From Qipengyuania sp. (lineage in GTDB: Bacteria; Pseudomonadota; Alphaproteobacteria; Sphingomonadales; Sphingomonadaceae), in assembly GCA_019745075.1 (NCBI GenBank), contig JAIETR010000063.1, positions 1 through 44,475 of the forward strand: 44,475 nt of DNA, written 5' to 3'. Under the pieces are notes generated by a model. The model searched no databases, was not told the DNA's origin, and worked only from the letters and a program-made list of their open reading frames with translations. Numbering within the stretch: position 1 is the stretch's first letter; every line of letters starts with the position of its first letter. A program made the position numbers and the translations under genes. Positions 8,599 through 17,967 of this stretch are shown here, in pieces.

Positions 8599-9905
8599 GC
8601 GGCGGCTTCCTGGAGTTTCTTGACCGCGTCGCGAAAGACCTCGCCGCGATGCTCGAAATCGCGGAACTGGTCGAAGCTGGCGCTGGCCGGGCTGAGCAGC
8701 ACGGTGTCGCCCCGTTGCGCGCGCTGTGCCGCCTGTTGCACGGCTTGTGCGAGCGTGTGCGAACGGGTCGTCGGCACGCGGTTTTCGAGCAGAAGGGCGA
8801 AATCTTCTCCCGACTTTCCAATGGTATAGGCCGCCTTCACATGCCCCAACCCGGCCTCGCATTCGCCGAGGAGTGTTTGTTCGGGCCCAGGCTCCTTGGC
8901 CAGCCCGCCGACGATCCAGTGGATGTTATCAAACGCCGCCAGCGCCGGCGCGGTCGCCGCGGTATTGGTGCCCTTGCTGTCGTTGACCCACGCCACCCCG
9001 CCAATCTCCGCGACCCGCTCCATGCGGTGCGGGAGTCCGCGAAAACTGACTAGAGCATCCGCAATCGGAAGCTCAGCGACCCCTAATGCTCGCACGGCCG
9101 CCAATGATGCCGACAGATTTTGGGCGTTGTGAGCCCCGGACAGATTCGGCCAATTACCAACGATCTTGCTGGAACTGGCTGGCCAAACTCGCTCGGCGTT
9201 GCCGGCCGCAATCTGAGTGGCGATCTCGCCGGTCATCTCGTCATCAGCTGCGAGCACGGCGATGTGATCATCAGCTTGCATTGCAAATAGCCGCGCCTTG
9301 CTCGCGGCGTAGTCCTCGAAGCTCTCGTAGCGGTCGAGGTGGTCGGGGGTCACGTTGAGCAGCACCGCCACGTCGCAGTCGAGGCTGTAGGTGAGGTCGA
9401 TCTGGTAGCTCGACAGCTCGAGGACATAGACCCCGCCCTCCGGCAGAGGGTCCTGCTCCAGGATCGGCAGGCCGATATTGCCGCCCATGGTGGCCGGCAC
9501 GCCCGCGGTCTCGAGGATGTGGTGGGTGAGCGCGGTGGTGGTGGACTTGCCGTTGGTGCCGGTGATGCCGACGACCTTGTGCGGCGGCAGCGAGGGCCGC
9601 GCCTGCGCGAACAGCTCGATGTCGCCGATCACCGGCACCGCGAACTTCGCCGCGTGCCCGGCGATGGGATGGGTGTTGAGCGGCACGCCGGGGCTGACCA
9701 CGACCCCCGCATAGCCGGTGAGGTCGGCCTCGAGCGGATCGGCGACGGCGGTGCGGCCGACGAAGGCCTCGCGCGCTTCGGGCCGGTCGTCCCACACCAG
9801 CACCTCGGCCCCGCTCGCCAGCAGGGCCTCGGCGGTGGCCTTGCCCGAGCGGGCGAGGCCGAGCACGGCGTATTTTTTGCCGGACCAGGTTGGGGAGGTG
9901 ATCAT
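8595..9905 (-). CDS. murD: UDP-N-acetylmuramoyl-L-alanine--D-glutamate ligase MurD
   Basis: Mur ligase (436 aa) that adds D-Glu to UDP-MurNAc-L-Ala. The N-terminal YAVLGLARSGKATAEAL motif, P-loop GITGTNGKSTTTAL, NVTPDHLDRY and NDSKGTNTAA are visible. The start MITSPTWSGKKYAV at 9905 is preferred; an in-frame ATG at 9983 would add residues translated from the GC-rich repeat (SGGGGGAQRRRRG). The gap to mraY is filled by that repeat, so this is one of the few dcw junctions without overlap. The 3' end overlaps ftsW by ATGA. Confidence 0.94.
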   Translation of the reverse strand: MITSPTWSGKKYAVLGLARSGKATAEALLASGAEVLVWDDRPEAREAFVGRTAVADPLEADLTGYAGVVVSPGVPLNTHPIAGHAAKFAVPVIGDIELFAQARPSLPPHKVVGITGTNGKSTTTALTHHILETAGVPATMGGNIGLPILEQDPLPEGGVYVLELSSYQIDLTYSLDCDVAVLLNVTPDHLDRYESFEDYAASKARLFAMQADDHIAVLAADDEMTGEIATQIAAGNAERVWPASSSKIVGNWPNLSGAHNAQNLSASLAAVRALGVAELPIADALVSFRGLPHRMERVAEIGGVAWVNDSKGTNTAATAPALAAFDNIHWIVGGLAKEPGPEQTLLGECEAGLGHVKAAYTIGKSGEDFALLLENRVPTTRSHTLAQAVQQAAQRAQRGDTVLLSPASASFDQFRDFEHRGEVFRDAVKKLQEAAA

Positions 9906-9912
9906 TGAGACT

Positions 9913-10037
9913 GGCCCCCTCCGTCGGCGCTGCGCGCCGCCACCTCCCCCAGAGGGGGAGATTCCGGAATTGCGCGACGCCAAGAAACTCCCCCTCTGGG
10001 GGAGGTGGCCCGAGTGCAGCGAGGGTCGGAGGGGGCC
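9913..10037. repeat. Long inverted repeat between mraY and murD (CTCCCCCAGAGGGGGAG type)
   Basis: The outer arms GGCCCCCTCCG (9913-9923) and CGGAGGGGGCC (10027-10037), and inner arms CCACCTCCCCCAGAGGGGGAG and CTCCCCCTCTGGGGGAGGTGG, make a large imperfect fold-back of about 125 bases. A related CTCCCC/GGGGAG element occurs at 25683-25796. In the operon transcript it could form a strong hairpin between mraY and murD. Confidence 0.8.
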
Positions 10038-10044
10038 TGCGCAG

Positions 10045-11115
10045 TCACCGCAGCTTCAGCGTCGCGAGGCCGATCAGCGCCAGCACGATCGCCACGATCC
10101 AGAAGCGGATCACGACCTTGCTCTCGCTCCAGCCGAGCTGCTCGAAATGATGGTGGATCGGGGCCATGCGGAACACGCGCTTGCCGGTGCGCTTGAACCA
10201 GAACACCTGGATGATCACGCTTAGCGCCTCGAACACGAACAGCCCGCCGACGATCGCCAGCACCACCTCGTGATGCGTCGCCACCGCGATCGCGCCGAGC
10301 GCACCGCCCAATGCCAGCGAACCGGTATCGCCCATGAACACCGCGGCGGGGGGCGCGTTGAACCACAGGAAAGCCAGCCCCGCGCCCATGATGGTGGCGC
10401 AAAAGATCGCCAGCTCGCCCGCGCCGGGGACATGGGGGATGCCGAGATAGTGGGAATAATCCACCCGGCCCACGAGGTAGGCGATGATGCCAAAGGTGCC
10501 CGCGGCAATAATCACCGGCATGATCGCGAGCCCGTCGAGCCCGTCGGTGAGATTCACCGCATTGCCCGCGCCCACGATCACGAAGGCCGCGAACAGATAG
10601 TAGAACCAGCCGAGCGGGACGCCGGTGTAGTTGAAGAAGGGAATGTAGATCACGGTACTGGCCTGGTCGACGACGAGCCAGGCCGCGATCGTCGCCACCA
10701 CGAACTCCATCAGCAGCCGCGTCCGGCCCGAGACGCCCTTGTGACTCGCCTTCCTGACCTTGTCCCAGTCGTCGAGGAAACCGATGAAGCCGAAGCCCAC
10801 GGTCACCGCCACGCAGGCCCAGACGAAGGGGTTGCGCAAATCCATGAACAGCAGCAGCGAGAGCGTGAGCGAGGTCACGATCATCAGCCCGCCCATCGTC
10901 GGCGTCCCGCGCTTGGCCAGGTGCGACTGCGGCCCGTCCTCGCGGATCGGCTGGCCCTTGCCCTGGCGCACGCGCAGCATGTCGATGAACCTGGGCCCGA
11001 TCACCAGCCCGATCAGCAGCGCGGTCAGCAATGCGGCGCCGGCGCGCGCGGTCTGGTAACGGATGAGGTTCAGGGGCCCCGCGTAATCGAGCGCCTCGGC
11101 CAGGAGGTAGAGCAT
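10045..11115 (-). CDS. mraY: Phospho-N-acetylmuramoyl-pentapeptide transferase MraY
   Basis: Integral membrane transferase (356 aa, family-typical length) that couples UDP-MurNAc-pentapeptide to undecaprenyl phosphate, giving lipid I. The Mg-binding FLDDWDK motif, [22 protein letters not shown] and the histidine motif [12 protein letters not shown] are all present, with about ten hydrophobic segments. Start at 11115 (MLYLLAEAL) follows an AGGCGATG context. Both sides are flanked by repeats: family A REP pair upstream (toward murF) and the GC-rich inverted repeat downstream (toward murD). Confidence 0.96.
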   Translation of the reverse strand: MLYLLAEALDYAGPLNLIRYQTARAGAALLTALLIGLVIGPRFIDMLRVRQGKGQPIREDGPQSHLAKRGTPTMGGLMIVTSLTLSLLLFMDLRNPFVWACVAVTVGFGFIGFLDDWDKVRKASHKGVSGRTRLLMEFVVATIAAWLVVDQASTVIYIPFFNYTGVPLGWFYYLFAAFVIVGAGNAVNLTDGLDGLAIMPVIIAAGTFGIIAYLVGRVDYSHYLGIPHVPGAGELAIFCATIMGAGLAFLWFNAPPAAVFMGDTGSLALGGALGAIAVATHHEVVLAIVGGLFVFEALSVIIQVFWFKRTGKRVFRMAPIHHHFEQLGWSESKVVIRFWIVAIVLALIGLATLKLR

Positions 11116-11140
11116 CGCCTAGAATTCCTGGCTAGCCACT

Positions 11141-11225
11141 CCCCCCGCTCGTCCTGAGCTTGTCGAAGGACGCTGGCGCAACGGTCGCGCCAGACATGCT
11201 TCGACAAGCTCAGCATGAGCGGGGG
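11141..11225. repeat. Inverted REP pair, family A, between murF and mraY
   Basis: CCCGCTCGTCCTGAGCTTGT... on the left and GCTTCGACAAGCTCAGCATG... on the right form an inverted pair that nearly fills the 128-base murF-mraY gap. The spacer includes a small GC palindrome (TGGCGCAACGGTCGCGCCA). Confidence 0.85.
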
Positions 11226-11243
11226 TTGGTTGATGGGGCATGT

Positions 11244-12713
11244 TCACCGTTCCCGGCGTGCGAAATGGTCCACGACTCTGCCGAGGCCGACCGAGTTCGA
11301 GCCCTTCACCAGGATCGCGTCGCCCGCGATCAGGCCGAATTCCTCGAGCGCGCCGATCGCCTCGCCAGCACCGGCGGCATGGGTCATGCTGCCGCCAAAA
11401 CCAAGGCCTTTCGCGCCCGCTTTCCCCAGTTCGCGCGCCAGCGGGGCCATCTCGTCGCCCACCAAGACCACATGGTCGATCTTCGCCGCCGCGATGGGCT
11501 CGGCAAGCATTGCGTGGAAAGCAGGTCCCAAGTCGCCCAGCTCCTTCATCGCGCCGAGCACCGCGATGCGGCGGCCCGCGGGCGTCTGGCCGAGCGCGGC
11601 GAGCGTAGCGCGCATGCTGGCCGGGTTGGCGTTGTAGCTCTCGTCGATCAGCAGCGCGTGGCCGCCCGGAACCGCGATCCGGTGGCGCGCGCCGCGGCCC
11701 TTGAGCCCGCCCATTTCGGCGAGCGCGAGGCCGGCGGACGCGAGATCGCCGCCCGCCGCGAGAACCGCCGCCATGACGGCGAGCGAGTTGGCGATCCAGT
11801 GCTGGCCCGGCTCGGCGACGGTGTAGCACAGCCGCCCGGTCGGGTGCTCGCAAGTCACGAGCGAGCCGCCGTTGGCGCTGGGGATGGAATCGAGCAAACG
11901 CATGGTTGCATGCGGCCCGGCGCCAAAGGAGACGACCTTCGCGCCCGCCCTTATTGCCGCCGCCTCGAGCCGCGCGAAATGCGGGCTGTCGGCTGGTATG
12001 ACGGCCACCCCTCCCGGTTCGAACCCGGCGAAGATCTCGGCCTTGGCGTCGGCGATCGCCTCTTCGCTGCCGAGCATCTCGATATGCGCCGGAGCGATGG
12101 TGGTAATCACCGCGACATGGGGGCGGACCTGGCGGGCGAGCGCTTCGATCTCGCCGGCATGGTTCATGCCCATCTCGAACACCGCGAACTTCGCTCTCGC
12201 GGGCATCCGCGCGAGGCTCAGCGGCACACCGACATGGTTGTTGTAGCTGCGTGTCGAGCGGTGGGTGGCGCCGCGGCTGGCGCGCTCGAGCGCGGCGAAC
12301 AGCGCTTCCTTGACCCCGGTCTTGCCGACCGAGCCGGTCACGCCGACGATCTTGGCCGGCGTGCGCGCGCGCGCGGCGCGGGCCAGCGCCTCGAGCGCCT
12401 CGGTCGTATCGGGCACGAGGATATGCGGATAATCCACCGGGCGATCGACCAGCGCCGCCGCCGCCCCTGCGGCGAAGGCGGCGTCGATGAACGTGTGGCC
12501 GTCCATCGCCTCGCCCTTGAGAGCGACGAACAGGTCGCCGTTGCGGACGTCGCGCGAATCCATCTCCACGCCCGCGCACTGGAATTCGCCGCTAGCCTTG
12601 CCTCCGGTCGCTTCCGCGATGGCCCGCGCATCCCACAGCGCCAGCGGCAGCCGGTCCTCGGCGAAGATCGGCCAGCGCTTGAGCGCGGGGTGCTTGAGGA
12701 TGGCTGGCGTCAT
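11244..12713 (-). CDS. murF: UDP-MurNAc-tripeptide--D-alanyl-D-alanine ligase MurF
   Basis: Mur ligase (489 aa) that adds D-Ala-D-Ala to complete the pentapeptide. The P-loop is VTGSVGKTGVKEAL. The MurF signatures SYNNHVGVPLSL, FEMGMNHAGEI and DESYNANPASM are visible. The start at 12713 (MTPAILKHPAL) overlaps the murE stop by ATGA. Longer than E. coli MurF (about 450 aa), with extra residues at the N-terminus and in loops. The 3' end is followed by the family A REP pair before mraY. Confidence 0.95.
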   Translation of the reverse strand: MTPAILKHPALKRWPIFAEDRLPLALWDARAIAEATGGKASGEFQCAGVEMDSRDVRNGDLFVALKGEAMDGHTFIDAAFAAGAAAALVDRPVDYPHILVPDTTEALEALARAARARTPAKIVGVTGSVGKTGVKEALFAALERASRGATHRSTRSYNNHVGVPLSLARMPARAKFAVFEMGMNHAGEIEALARQVRPHVAVITTIAPAHIEMLGSEEAIADAKAEIFAGFEPGGVAVIPADSPHFARLEAAAIRAGAKVVSFGAGPHATMRLLDSIPSANGGSLVTCEHPTGRLCYTVAEPGQHWIANSLAVMAAVLAAGGDLASAGLALAEMGGLKGRGARHRIAVPGGHALLIDESYNANPASMRATLAALGQTPAGRRIAVLGAMKELGDLGPAFHAMLAEPIAAAKIDHVVLVGDEMAPLARELGKAGAKGLGFGGSMTHAAGAGEAIGALEEFGLIAGDAILVKGSNSVGLGRVVDHFARRER

Positions 12714-14209
12714 GCCGCGCCCCTCTCGGAACCTAGGCCGCCGGCGCATTCGCGCGCGACCGTTACATCGTCGAAGGGCAATATACGCATTTCGGTTCCC
12801 GATCCCACAATCTGCCCCTGTTCGTGCCCCTTGCCCGCGATCAGTACGATGTCGCCGTCGCCCGCCTCGGCGATGGCGGCGCGGATCGCCTCGCGCCGGT
12901 CGCCGATCTCGCGGGCATCCTCGCCCGCGCCTTCGAGCACTTGGGCGCGGATGCTCGCGGGGTCCTCGCCGCGCGGATTGTCGTCGGTGACGATGACCAG
13001 GCTCGAGCCTGCGGCGGCGGCGCGGCCCATCGGCGCGCGCTTGCCGTGGTCGCGGTCGCCGCCCGCGCCGAGCACGGTGATCAGCCGCACGCGAACATGC
13101 GGGCGCAGCGCGGCGATGGCGGCTTCGATGGCGTCGGGCGTGTGGGCATAATCGACATAGACGGGCGCGCCGGCGGGGGTGATCGCGGCGCGCTCGAGCC
13201 GCCCGCGCACCGGCTGAAGCCGCCCGAGCGCGTCCCACACCAGCGCCGGCGCGGTGCCCGTCGCCAGCGCCAGCCCCGCCGCCACCAGCGCATTCGCCGC
13301 CTGATAGGCCCCGATCAGCGGCAGCGCGATCTTGTGTGTCTCACCGGCGTGCTCGATCATGAGCGTCTGGCCGAGCTGGGTTGGCTCGCGCGCGGCGAGG
13401 CGGATGTCCTTCCCGCCCTCGCCAACGGTCATCACGGCCAGTCCGCGCCGCTCGGCATGCTCGACCGCGCGTCGCGCCCAAGCGTCGGGCCCATCGCCGC
13501 CATCGGGGCCCATCCACACCACCGCGGCGCCGCCATCGGCAACGACTTCGTCGAACAGCCGCATCTTGGCGCGGAAGTAGTCATCCATGTCGGCGTGGTA
13601 GTCGAGATGATCGCGGCTCAAGTTGGTGAAGGCCACCGCCTGCGGCCTCACGCCTTCGTTGCGGAATTGGGTAAGCCCGTGGCTGCTCGCCTCGAAGGCG
13701 ACGTGGGTGACGCCCTCGCGCGCCAGGCCCGACAAATTCGCCAGGAAAGTGACGATGTCTGGCGTCGTGAGCCCCGTCGACACACTCTCGTCGGGGGTGG
13801 TGACGCCGAGCGTGCCGATGCTCGCGGCGCGCTCGCCCGCCATGCGCCAGATCTGGCGCGTCATCTCGACCGTCGAGGTCTTGCCGTTGGTGCCCGTCAC
13901 CGCGACGATCGTCGGCGGAACCGGAGTGAAGAACCGCGCCGCGAGCTGCGCGAAAGCGCGGCGAGGATTGGCGTCCGCGACATGCAGCACGCCGTCCACT
14001 CGCGCTTCCGGCCGGGCGACCACCGCCACCGCCCCCGCCTGCACGGCATCGGCGATGAAGTCCTCGCCGTTGACGCTGGCGCCTTGGAACGCGCCGAACA
14101 CGGTGCCCGGCGCGACCTTGCGATGGTCGATCGCGAAGCCGGTCACTTCCGCCTCGCCCGCGTCGCGGTCGTCGAAACCCGCCGCCGCGAGCAGCCGCGC
14201 CAGCCTCAT
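12710..14209 (-). CDS. murE: UDP-MurNAc-L-alanyl-D-glutamate--meso-diaminopimelate ligase MurE
   Basis: Mur ligase (499 aa) that adds the third residue of the stem peptide. P-loop VTGTNGKTSTVEM, NLSRDHLDYH and HTPDAIEAAI are visible. The specificity motif reads DNPR (in VTDDNPRGEDPASI), which in this family indicates meso-diaminopimelate rather than lysine, in keeping with a Gram-negative wall. Start at 14209 (MRLARLLAAAGFDD) overlaps the ftsI stop by ATGA; a longer in-frame reading translates ftsI out of frame and is rejected. Confidence 0.95.
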   Translation of the reverse strand: MRLARLLAAAGFDDRDAGEAEVTGFAIDHRKVAPGTVFGAFQGASVNGEDFIADAVQAGAVAVVARPEARVDGVLHVADANPRRAFAQLAARFFTPVPPTIVAVTGTNGKTSTVEMTRQIWRMAGERAASIGTLGVTTPDESVSTGLTTPDIVTFLANLSGLAREGVTHVAFEASSHGLTQFRNEGVRPQAVAFTNLSRDHLDYHADMDDYFRAKMRLFDEVVADGGAAVVWMGPDGGDGPDAWARRAVEHAERRGLAVMTVGEGGKDIRLAAREPTQLGQTLMIEHAGETHKIALPLIGAYQAANALVAAGLALATGTAPALVWDALGRLQPVRGRLERAAITPAGAPVYVDYAHTPDAIEAAIAALRPHVRVRLITVLGAGGDRDHGKRAPMGRAAAAGSSLVIVTDDNPRGEDPASIRAQVLEGAGEDAREIGDRREAIRAAIAEAGDGDIVLIAGKGHEQGQIVGSGTEMRILPFDDVTVARECAGGLGSERGAA

Positions 14210-16014
14210 TCCGCCCCCGCCGCGAGCTTCTTCTGCGCGGCCGGGATCAGCGGCACGAGATCGCTGATGTCCACGTCGCGCTTGTCGTCGGGCAGCACGC
14301 CCAGCATCGGGCCGACGCGCGGCACCAGCCGCCCGACGATCGGCGCGGCGTTCCAGGCCGCGGTGCGCTGGAAGCTGGAGGCGACGGTGCCCTTGGGCTC
14401 GTCGAGCATGGCGATCACCACATAGCGGGGCCGATCCATCGGAAAGGCGGCGGCGAAGGTCGAGACCAGCGAGGTCTTCTTGTAGCCGCCCGCGCCCGGC
14501 TTCTCGGCGCTGCCGGTCTTGCCGCCGACCCGGTAGCCCGGCGCATCGGCGTTGCGCCCGGTGCCGTAAAGAGTGATCGTGCGCAGCAGCTGACGCATCC
14601 GCGCGCTGGTCGAAGCCTTGAACACGCGCCGCCCGCGCGGGGCCGCGCCGGGGGCGAGCTTGTGCATCGTGGCAGGGCGCCAGATGCCGCCATTGACCAT
14701 CGCCGCATAGGCGCTGGCGAGGTGCAGCGGCGTCACCGCGATGCCGTGGCCATAGCCCACCGTCATGCCGCGCAGCAGCGGCCATTCGCCTTTCGCCCAC
14801 AGCGGGAATCCCTTTGCGGGCAGCTCGATATGCGGGCGCTCGTTCATGCCGAGGTCGGCCATCACCTTGCGCAGCCGATCGGCCCCCATCTCGCGGACCA
14901 TGTGCGCGGTGACCACGTTGGAGGAATGGATCAGCATTTCGGGCGTGTTCAGCGTGGCGCCCAGCGGGTGCAAATCCTTGATCGTGAAACCGCCGATGGG
15001 GAACGGGTTGGCCGGATAGCGCCGGCCCATGTCGCGGATGGTGCCCGCGTCGATCCCCGCCGCCACGGTCAGCGGCTTGAAGGTCGAGCCGAGCTCGTAG
15101 ACCTGGTTGGTGACGCGGTTGAACATATAGCCGACATTGGCCTCGCTGATCCGGTTGGGATCGAACGAGGGCAGCGAGGCGAGCGCGAGCACCTCGCCGG
15201 TGTCGACGTCGAGGATGATGCCCGCCGCGCCGACCGCGTCGACCAGCCGCATGCCGCGCGCCAGCTCGTCCTCAAGCGCGCCCTGGACGCGCAAATCCAC
15301 GCTGAGCTCGGCCGGCCTGGTGAGCTGCGCCCGGTCGCGCAGCCGCGCGTCGAGCACCTGCTCCATGCCGATCCGGCCATGCCCGTCGGCGCCGACATAG
15401 CCGAGAATATGCGCGCCCATCGGTCCTTGCGGATAGTGCCGATCGATCTCCTCGGGCATTTCGAGCGCCAGCTCGCCGATACGCAGCACCCGGTTGGCTT
15501 CCTCGGGCAGCACGCGCTTGCGCAGATAGGCGCCCTTGCCGGCGGATAGCTGGCGCATGACCTTGGCTGCGTCGAGATCGCGGAAGATGGCCTTCAATTC
15601 GCGCGCGACCTGGCTCGCCGGCTTGATCAGCGCCGCCTCGCCCTCGCCCAGCGCGCCGGGATTGAACCATAGCGAATAGGCCGGGAAGGCGCGCGCCAGT
15701 GGGGCGCCGTTGCGATCGACGATCTCGCCGCGCGGCGGCAACAGCGCCTCGTCGAAAGGGGTGGCGGCGACGGCATGGCCGCTGAGGCCGATGATGCCCA
15801 CGCGCAGCAGCGCCAGCGCGGCGACGAAGACGAAGCCGAGCGCGACCCACAGTACGCGCTGCTTGGCGGTCAGCAGCGCGACCTGCCGAACGGTAACGAG
15901 CTGCACGCGCCTGACCGGCGGGGCGATGCGCGGCTCGACCGGGAAAGCCGGTGCGAAGCCGATAGTCCCCGCGGTTGCCGGCGCGGTGAAGGCATGCGGG
16001 CTGTAGGCGTTCAC
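14206..16014 (-). CDS. ftsI: Septal peptidoglycan transpeptidase FtsI (PBP3)
   Basis: Class B penicillin-binding protein (602 aa) that cross-links septal peptidoglycan with FtsW. A cytoplasmic N-terminus of about 53 residues leads into one membrane segment (about 54-77), then the PBP dimerisation domain (LPPRGEIVDRNGAPLA) and the transpeptidase domain. Active-site motifs are STFK (catalytic Ser), SSN and KTG(S). The start is GTG at 16014, overlapping the upstream gene stop (GTGA). It overlaps murE by ATGA at the 3' end. Confidence 0.95.
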   Translation of the reverse strand: MNAYSPHAFTAPATAGTIGFAPAFPVEPRIAPPVRRVQLVTVRQVALLTAKQRVLWVALGFVFVAALALLRVGIIGLSGHAVAATPFDEALLPPRGEIVDRNGAPLARAFPAYSLWFNPGALGEGEAALIKPASQVARELKAIFRDLDAAKVMRQLSAGKGAYLRKRVLPEEANRVLRIGELALEMPEEIDRHYPQGPMGAHILGYVGADGHGRIGMEQVLDARLRDRAQLTRPAELSVDLRVQGALEDELARGMRLVDAVGAAGIILDVDTGEVLALASLPSFDPNRISEANVGYMFNRVTNQVYELGSTFKPLTVAAGIDAGTIRDMGRRYPANPFPIGGFTIKDLHPLGATLNTPEMLIHSSNVVTAHMVREMGADRLRKVMADLGMNERPHIELPAKGFPLWAKGEWPLLRGMTVGYGHGIAVTPLHLASAYAAMVNGGIWRPATMHKLAPGAAPRGRRVFKASTSARMRQLLRTITLYGTGRNADAPGYRVGGKTGSAEKPGAGGYKKTSLVSTFAAAFPMDRPRYVVIAMLDEPKGTVASSFQRTAAWNAAPIVGRLVPRVGPMLGVLPDDKRDVDISDLVPLIPAAQKKLAAGAE

Positions 16015-16559
16015 TGGCCGGCCTCGACGAGCTCGCCGAACTCGCCGTCTCCGGTCATCGCCAGCCGCTCGGCCAGCGTCGCCGCGCCCTTCGCGGCGGC
16101 GCGGCGCGCGCCAGCGGCCACCGCCTCGCGCGCTTCGGCGGCCATCGGCTGGCCGGTCAAGGGGGAGACCCAGTCGGAGAGCGGGCTATCGTCCTCGATG
16201 GGGGGAGCGACGCGCGCCACGCGGATCGGCTGCGGCGCATCCGCGCGCGGCGGCGTGCCGAGGATGGCGAGCTGGGTCTCGTTCTCGAGGAACTGCCCGG
16301 CGCGCGGCGCGACATAGCCGAATTCGACCGCGTTCCATTCGGCGAGCTGGCGCTGGCTGGCGCGCGACTGGAACTCGGTTTCGAGCAGCAGCTTCTCGCG
16401 TTCCAGCGAGACGATGCGGCGCTCGGCGAGCCGGACCTCGCTCTTGATCGCGTTGACGTGGAAGGTCAGCGCCAGGAACAGCCCGAGCGCGACCGAAAGC
16501 GTGGCCGCCCAGCTCGCCTGGCGCATCCGGCTGCCGGTCTTGATGGGTTGCGAGGCCAT
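16011..16559 (-). CDS. ftsL: FtsL-like divisome protein
   Basis: Small bitopic protein (182 aa) between rsmH and ftsI, the expected place of ftsL. A short basic N-terminus is followed by one hydrophobic segment (about 17-37) and a heptad-like coiled coil (about 38-65, SEVRLAERRIVSLEREKLLLETE), the FtsL layout. The tail beyond about residue 95 is long and low-complexity (Pro/Ala-rich), unlike the roughly 110-120 aa E. coli protein but common in alphaproteobacteria. FtsL would pair with FtsB/DivIC and FtsQ in the periplasm and regulate FtsWI. Assignment rests on topology and position because FtsL sequences diverge strongly. One-base overlap with the rsmH stop. Confidence 0.85.
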   Translation of the reverse strand: MASQPIKTGSRMRQASWAATLSVALGLFLALTFHVNAIKSEVRLAERRIVSLEREKLLLETEFQSRASQRQLAEWNAVEFGYVAPRAGQFLENETQLAILGTPPRADAPQPIRVARVAPPIEDDSPLSDWVSPLTGQPMAAEAREAVAAGARRAAAKGAATLAERLAMTGDGEFGELVEAGQ

Positions 16560-17494
16560 CAGGCGACCGCCTCATAGGGCGCGGCGCTGCGTATGGCGCT
16601 GCGCAGCACCGAGGAGCGGGCGCGGGGGTTGCGCGCGATCTCCGCCTCGGACGGCTTGATCGCTTTGGCGACACGGACAAAAAGGGGCTCGCGCATCTCG
16701 GGAAGGGGGAGATGGCGGGAGCCCGAGCGGGTCTCGGACGCCTCGCGCAGGAAGCGCTTGACGATGCGGTCCTCGAGACTGTGGAAGCTGACCACGGCGA
16801 GCCGCCCGCCTTCACCCAGCAGCGCGGTCGCGCCGCGCAAGCCGGCTTCCAGCTCGTCGAGCTCGCCGTTCACCTGGATGCGGATCGCCTGGAAGCTGCG
16901 GGTGGCGGGATCCTTGGGCGCACCAGGACGATAGCCGAGCGCCTTGCGGACGACGCGCGCCAGATCGCCGGTGGTCGCCAGCGGCCGCGCGGCGACGATC
17001 GCGCGGGCGACGCGGCGCGACTGGCGCTCCTCGCCATAGCGGAACAGCACATCGGCGATCTCGCCCTCGGCGGCGCTGTTGACGAAATCGGCGGCGCTCG
17101 GCCCCTCGCGGCTCATCCGCATGTCGAGCGGGCCCTCGAGCGAGAAGGCGAAGCCGCGCCCCGCCTGGTCGAGCTGCATCGAGCTGACCCCGATATCCAT
17201 CGCGACCCCGTCCACCCGCGCGATTCCGGCCTCGCGCAGCGCGGCGGCGATTTCGGAGAAGCGGCGCGGATGGAGAACCAGCCGGGGTGGGCTTTCCCCG
17301 GTTTCGGGCCATTTCCGGCCCGCCGCGATGGCCTCGGGATCGCGGTCGAAGGCGTGAACCGTGGCGCCCTTGCCGAGCAGCGCGCGGGTATAGCCGCCGG
17401 CGCCGAAGGTCGCGTCGACGATCAAGTCGCCGGGCTGCGGATCGAGCGCGGCAATCACTTCGTCGAGCAGGACGGGGACGTGTGGAACGCTCAC
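16559..17494 (-). CDS. rsmH: 16S rRNA (cytosine(1402)-N(4))-methyltransferase RsmH
   Basis: SAM-dependent methyltransferase (311 aa; formerly MraW) that N4-methylates C1402 in the ribosomal P site. [27 protein letters not shown] (SAM-binding glycine loop), [12 protein letters not shown] and [15 protein letters not shown] are family signatures. The start is GTG at 17494 (translated [13 protein letters not shown]) in a GTGA overlap with the mraZ stop; the ATG at 17524 would lie further inside mraZ. Second gene of the dcw operon. Confidence 0.95.
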   Translation of the reverse strand: MSVPHVPVLLDEVIAALDPQPGDLIVDATFGAGGYTRALLGKGATVHAFDRDPEAIAAGRKWPETGESPPRLVLHPRRFSEIAAALREAGIARVDGVAMDIGVSSMQLDQAGRGFAFSLEGPLDMRMSREGPSAADFVNSAAEGEIADVLFRYGEERQSRRVARAIVAARPLATTGDLARVVRKALGYRPGAPKDPATRSFQAIRIQVNGELDELEAGLRGATALLGEGGRLAVVSFHSLEDRIVKRFLREASETRSGSRHLPLPEMREPLFVRVAKAIKPSEAEIARNPRARSSVLRSAIRSAAPYEAVA

Positions 17495-17967
17495 TTGCGC
17501 GCCTCGCCGACCAATGCCTCGCAAGCCGCCTTGGCCGCGGCCCAGTCGTCGCCCATCTTCCTGAGCTCGGCTGGGTTCCAGAGCGTGAAGAAGCGCCCAC
17601 CGCCCTGCACGAACAGCCCGTCGCCGATGTTGGCGAGCCTACGCAGGTAGTCGGGCATGACGAAGCGGCCGCTGTCGTCGAAGGGGATTTCGACGAAACC
17701 GTTCAACTGGCTGGAGCGGGTCTCGCGGTCGAAGTCCTGGCCGCGCCTGAGGGCCTGGTCCTCCTCGCGGTCGAGCTGCGCCTCCAGCTCCTCCTTGCGC
17801 GACAGGCCGAAGCCGACGAGGCAGTTCCAGCGCTCGTGCTTGGCGAGGCAGAGGACGCGCCCGCCGCTGCTGTCCCTGACCGCCTTGCGGAACTGCGGCG
17901 GCAGGACATAGCGGGACTTGTCGCCGGCGGGCGCATAAGCCTGTCCACTGTATCCCGCAAAAGCCAC
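17491..17967 (-). CDS. mraZ: Transcriptional regulator MraZ
   Basis: First gene of the dcw operon (158 aa). MraZ is an AbrB-like DNA-binding protein made of two tandem swapped-hairpin domains that binds direct repeats in its own promoter. Both halves are recognisable: [16 protein letters not shown] near residues 15-30 and the second copy [15 protein letters not shown] near residues 97-111, each with the D-x-x-x-R-(F/Y)-x-(L/M)-P pattern. Four GGGAT repeats spaced 9-11 bp, about 150-180 bases upstream, are plausible target sites. A 316-base noncoding stretch separates it from the upstream gene, so the operon promoter is expected there. Confidence 0.95.
   Translation of the reverse strand: MAFAGYSGQAYAPAGDKSRYVLPPQFRKAVRDSSGGRVLCLAKHERWNCLVGFGLSRKEELEAQLDREEDQALRRGQDFDRETRSSQLNGFVEIPFDDSGRFVMPDYLRRLANIGDGLFVQGGGRFFTLWNPAELRKMGDDWAAAKAACEALVGEARK

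Noticed and set aside
9906-9983. Longer MurD with an N-terminal extension starting at 9983
   Set aside because: The extra residues come from the GC-rich repeat and precede the conserved start MITSPTWSGKKYAV.
9913-10037. Attenuator or riboswitch between mraY and murD
   Set aside because: The structure is a repeat related to one inside ccmA and lies within the operon, so a dedicated regulatory RNA is not supported.
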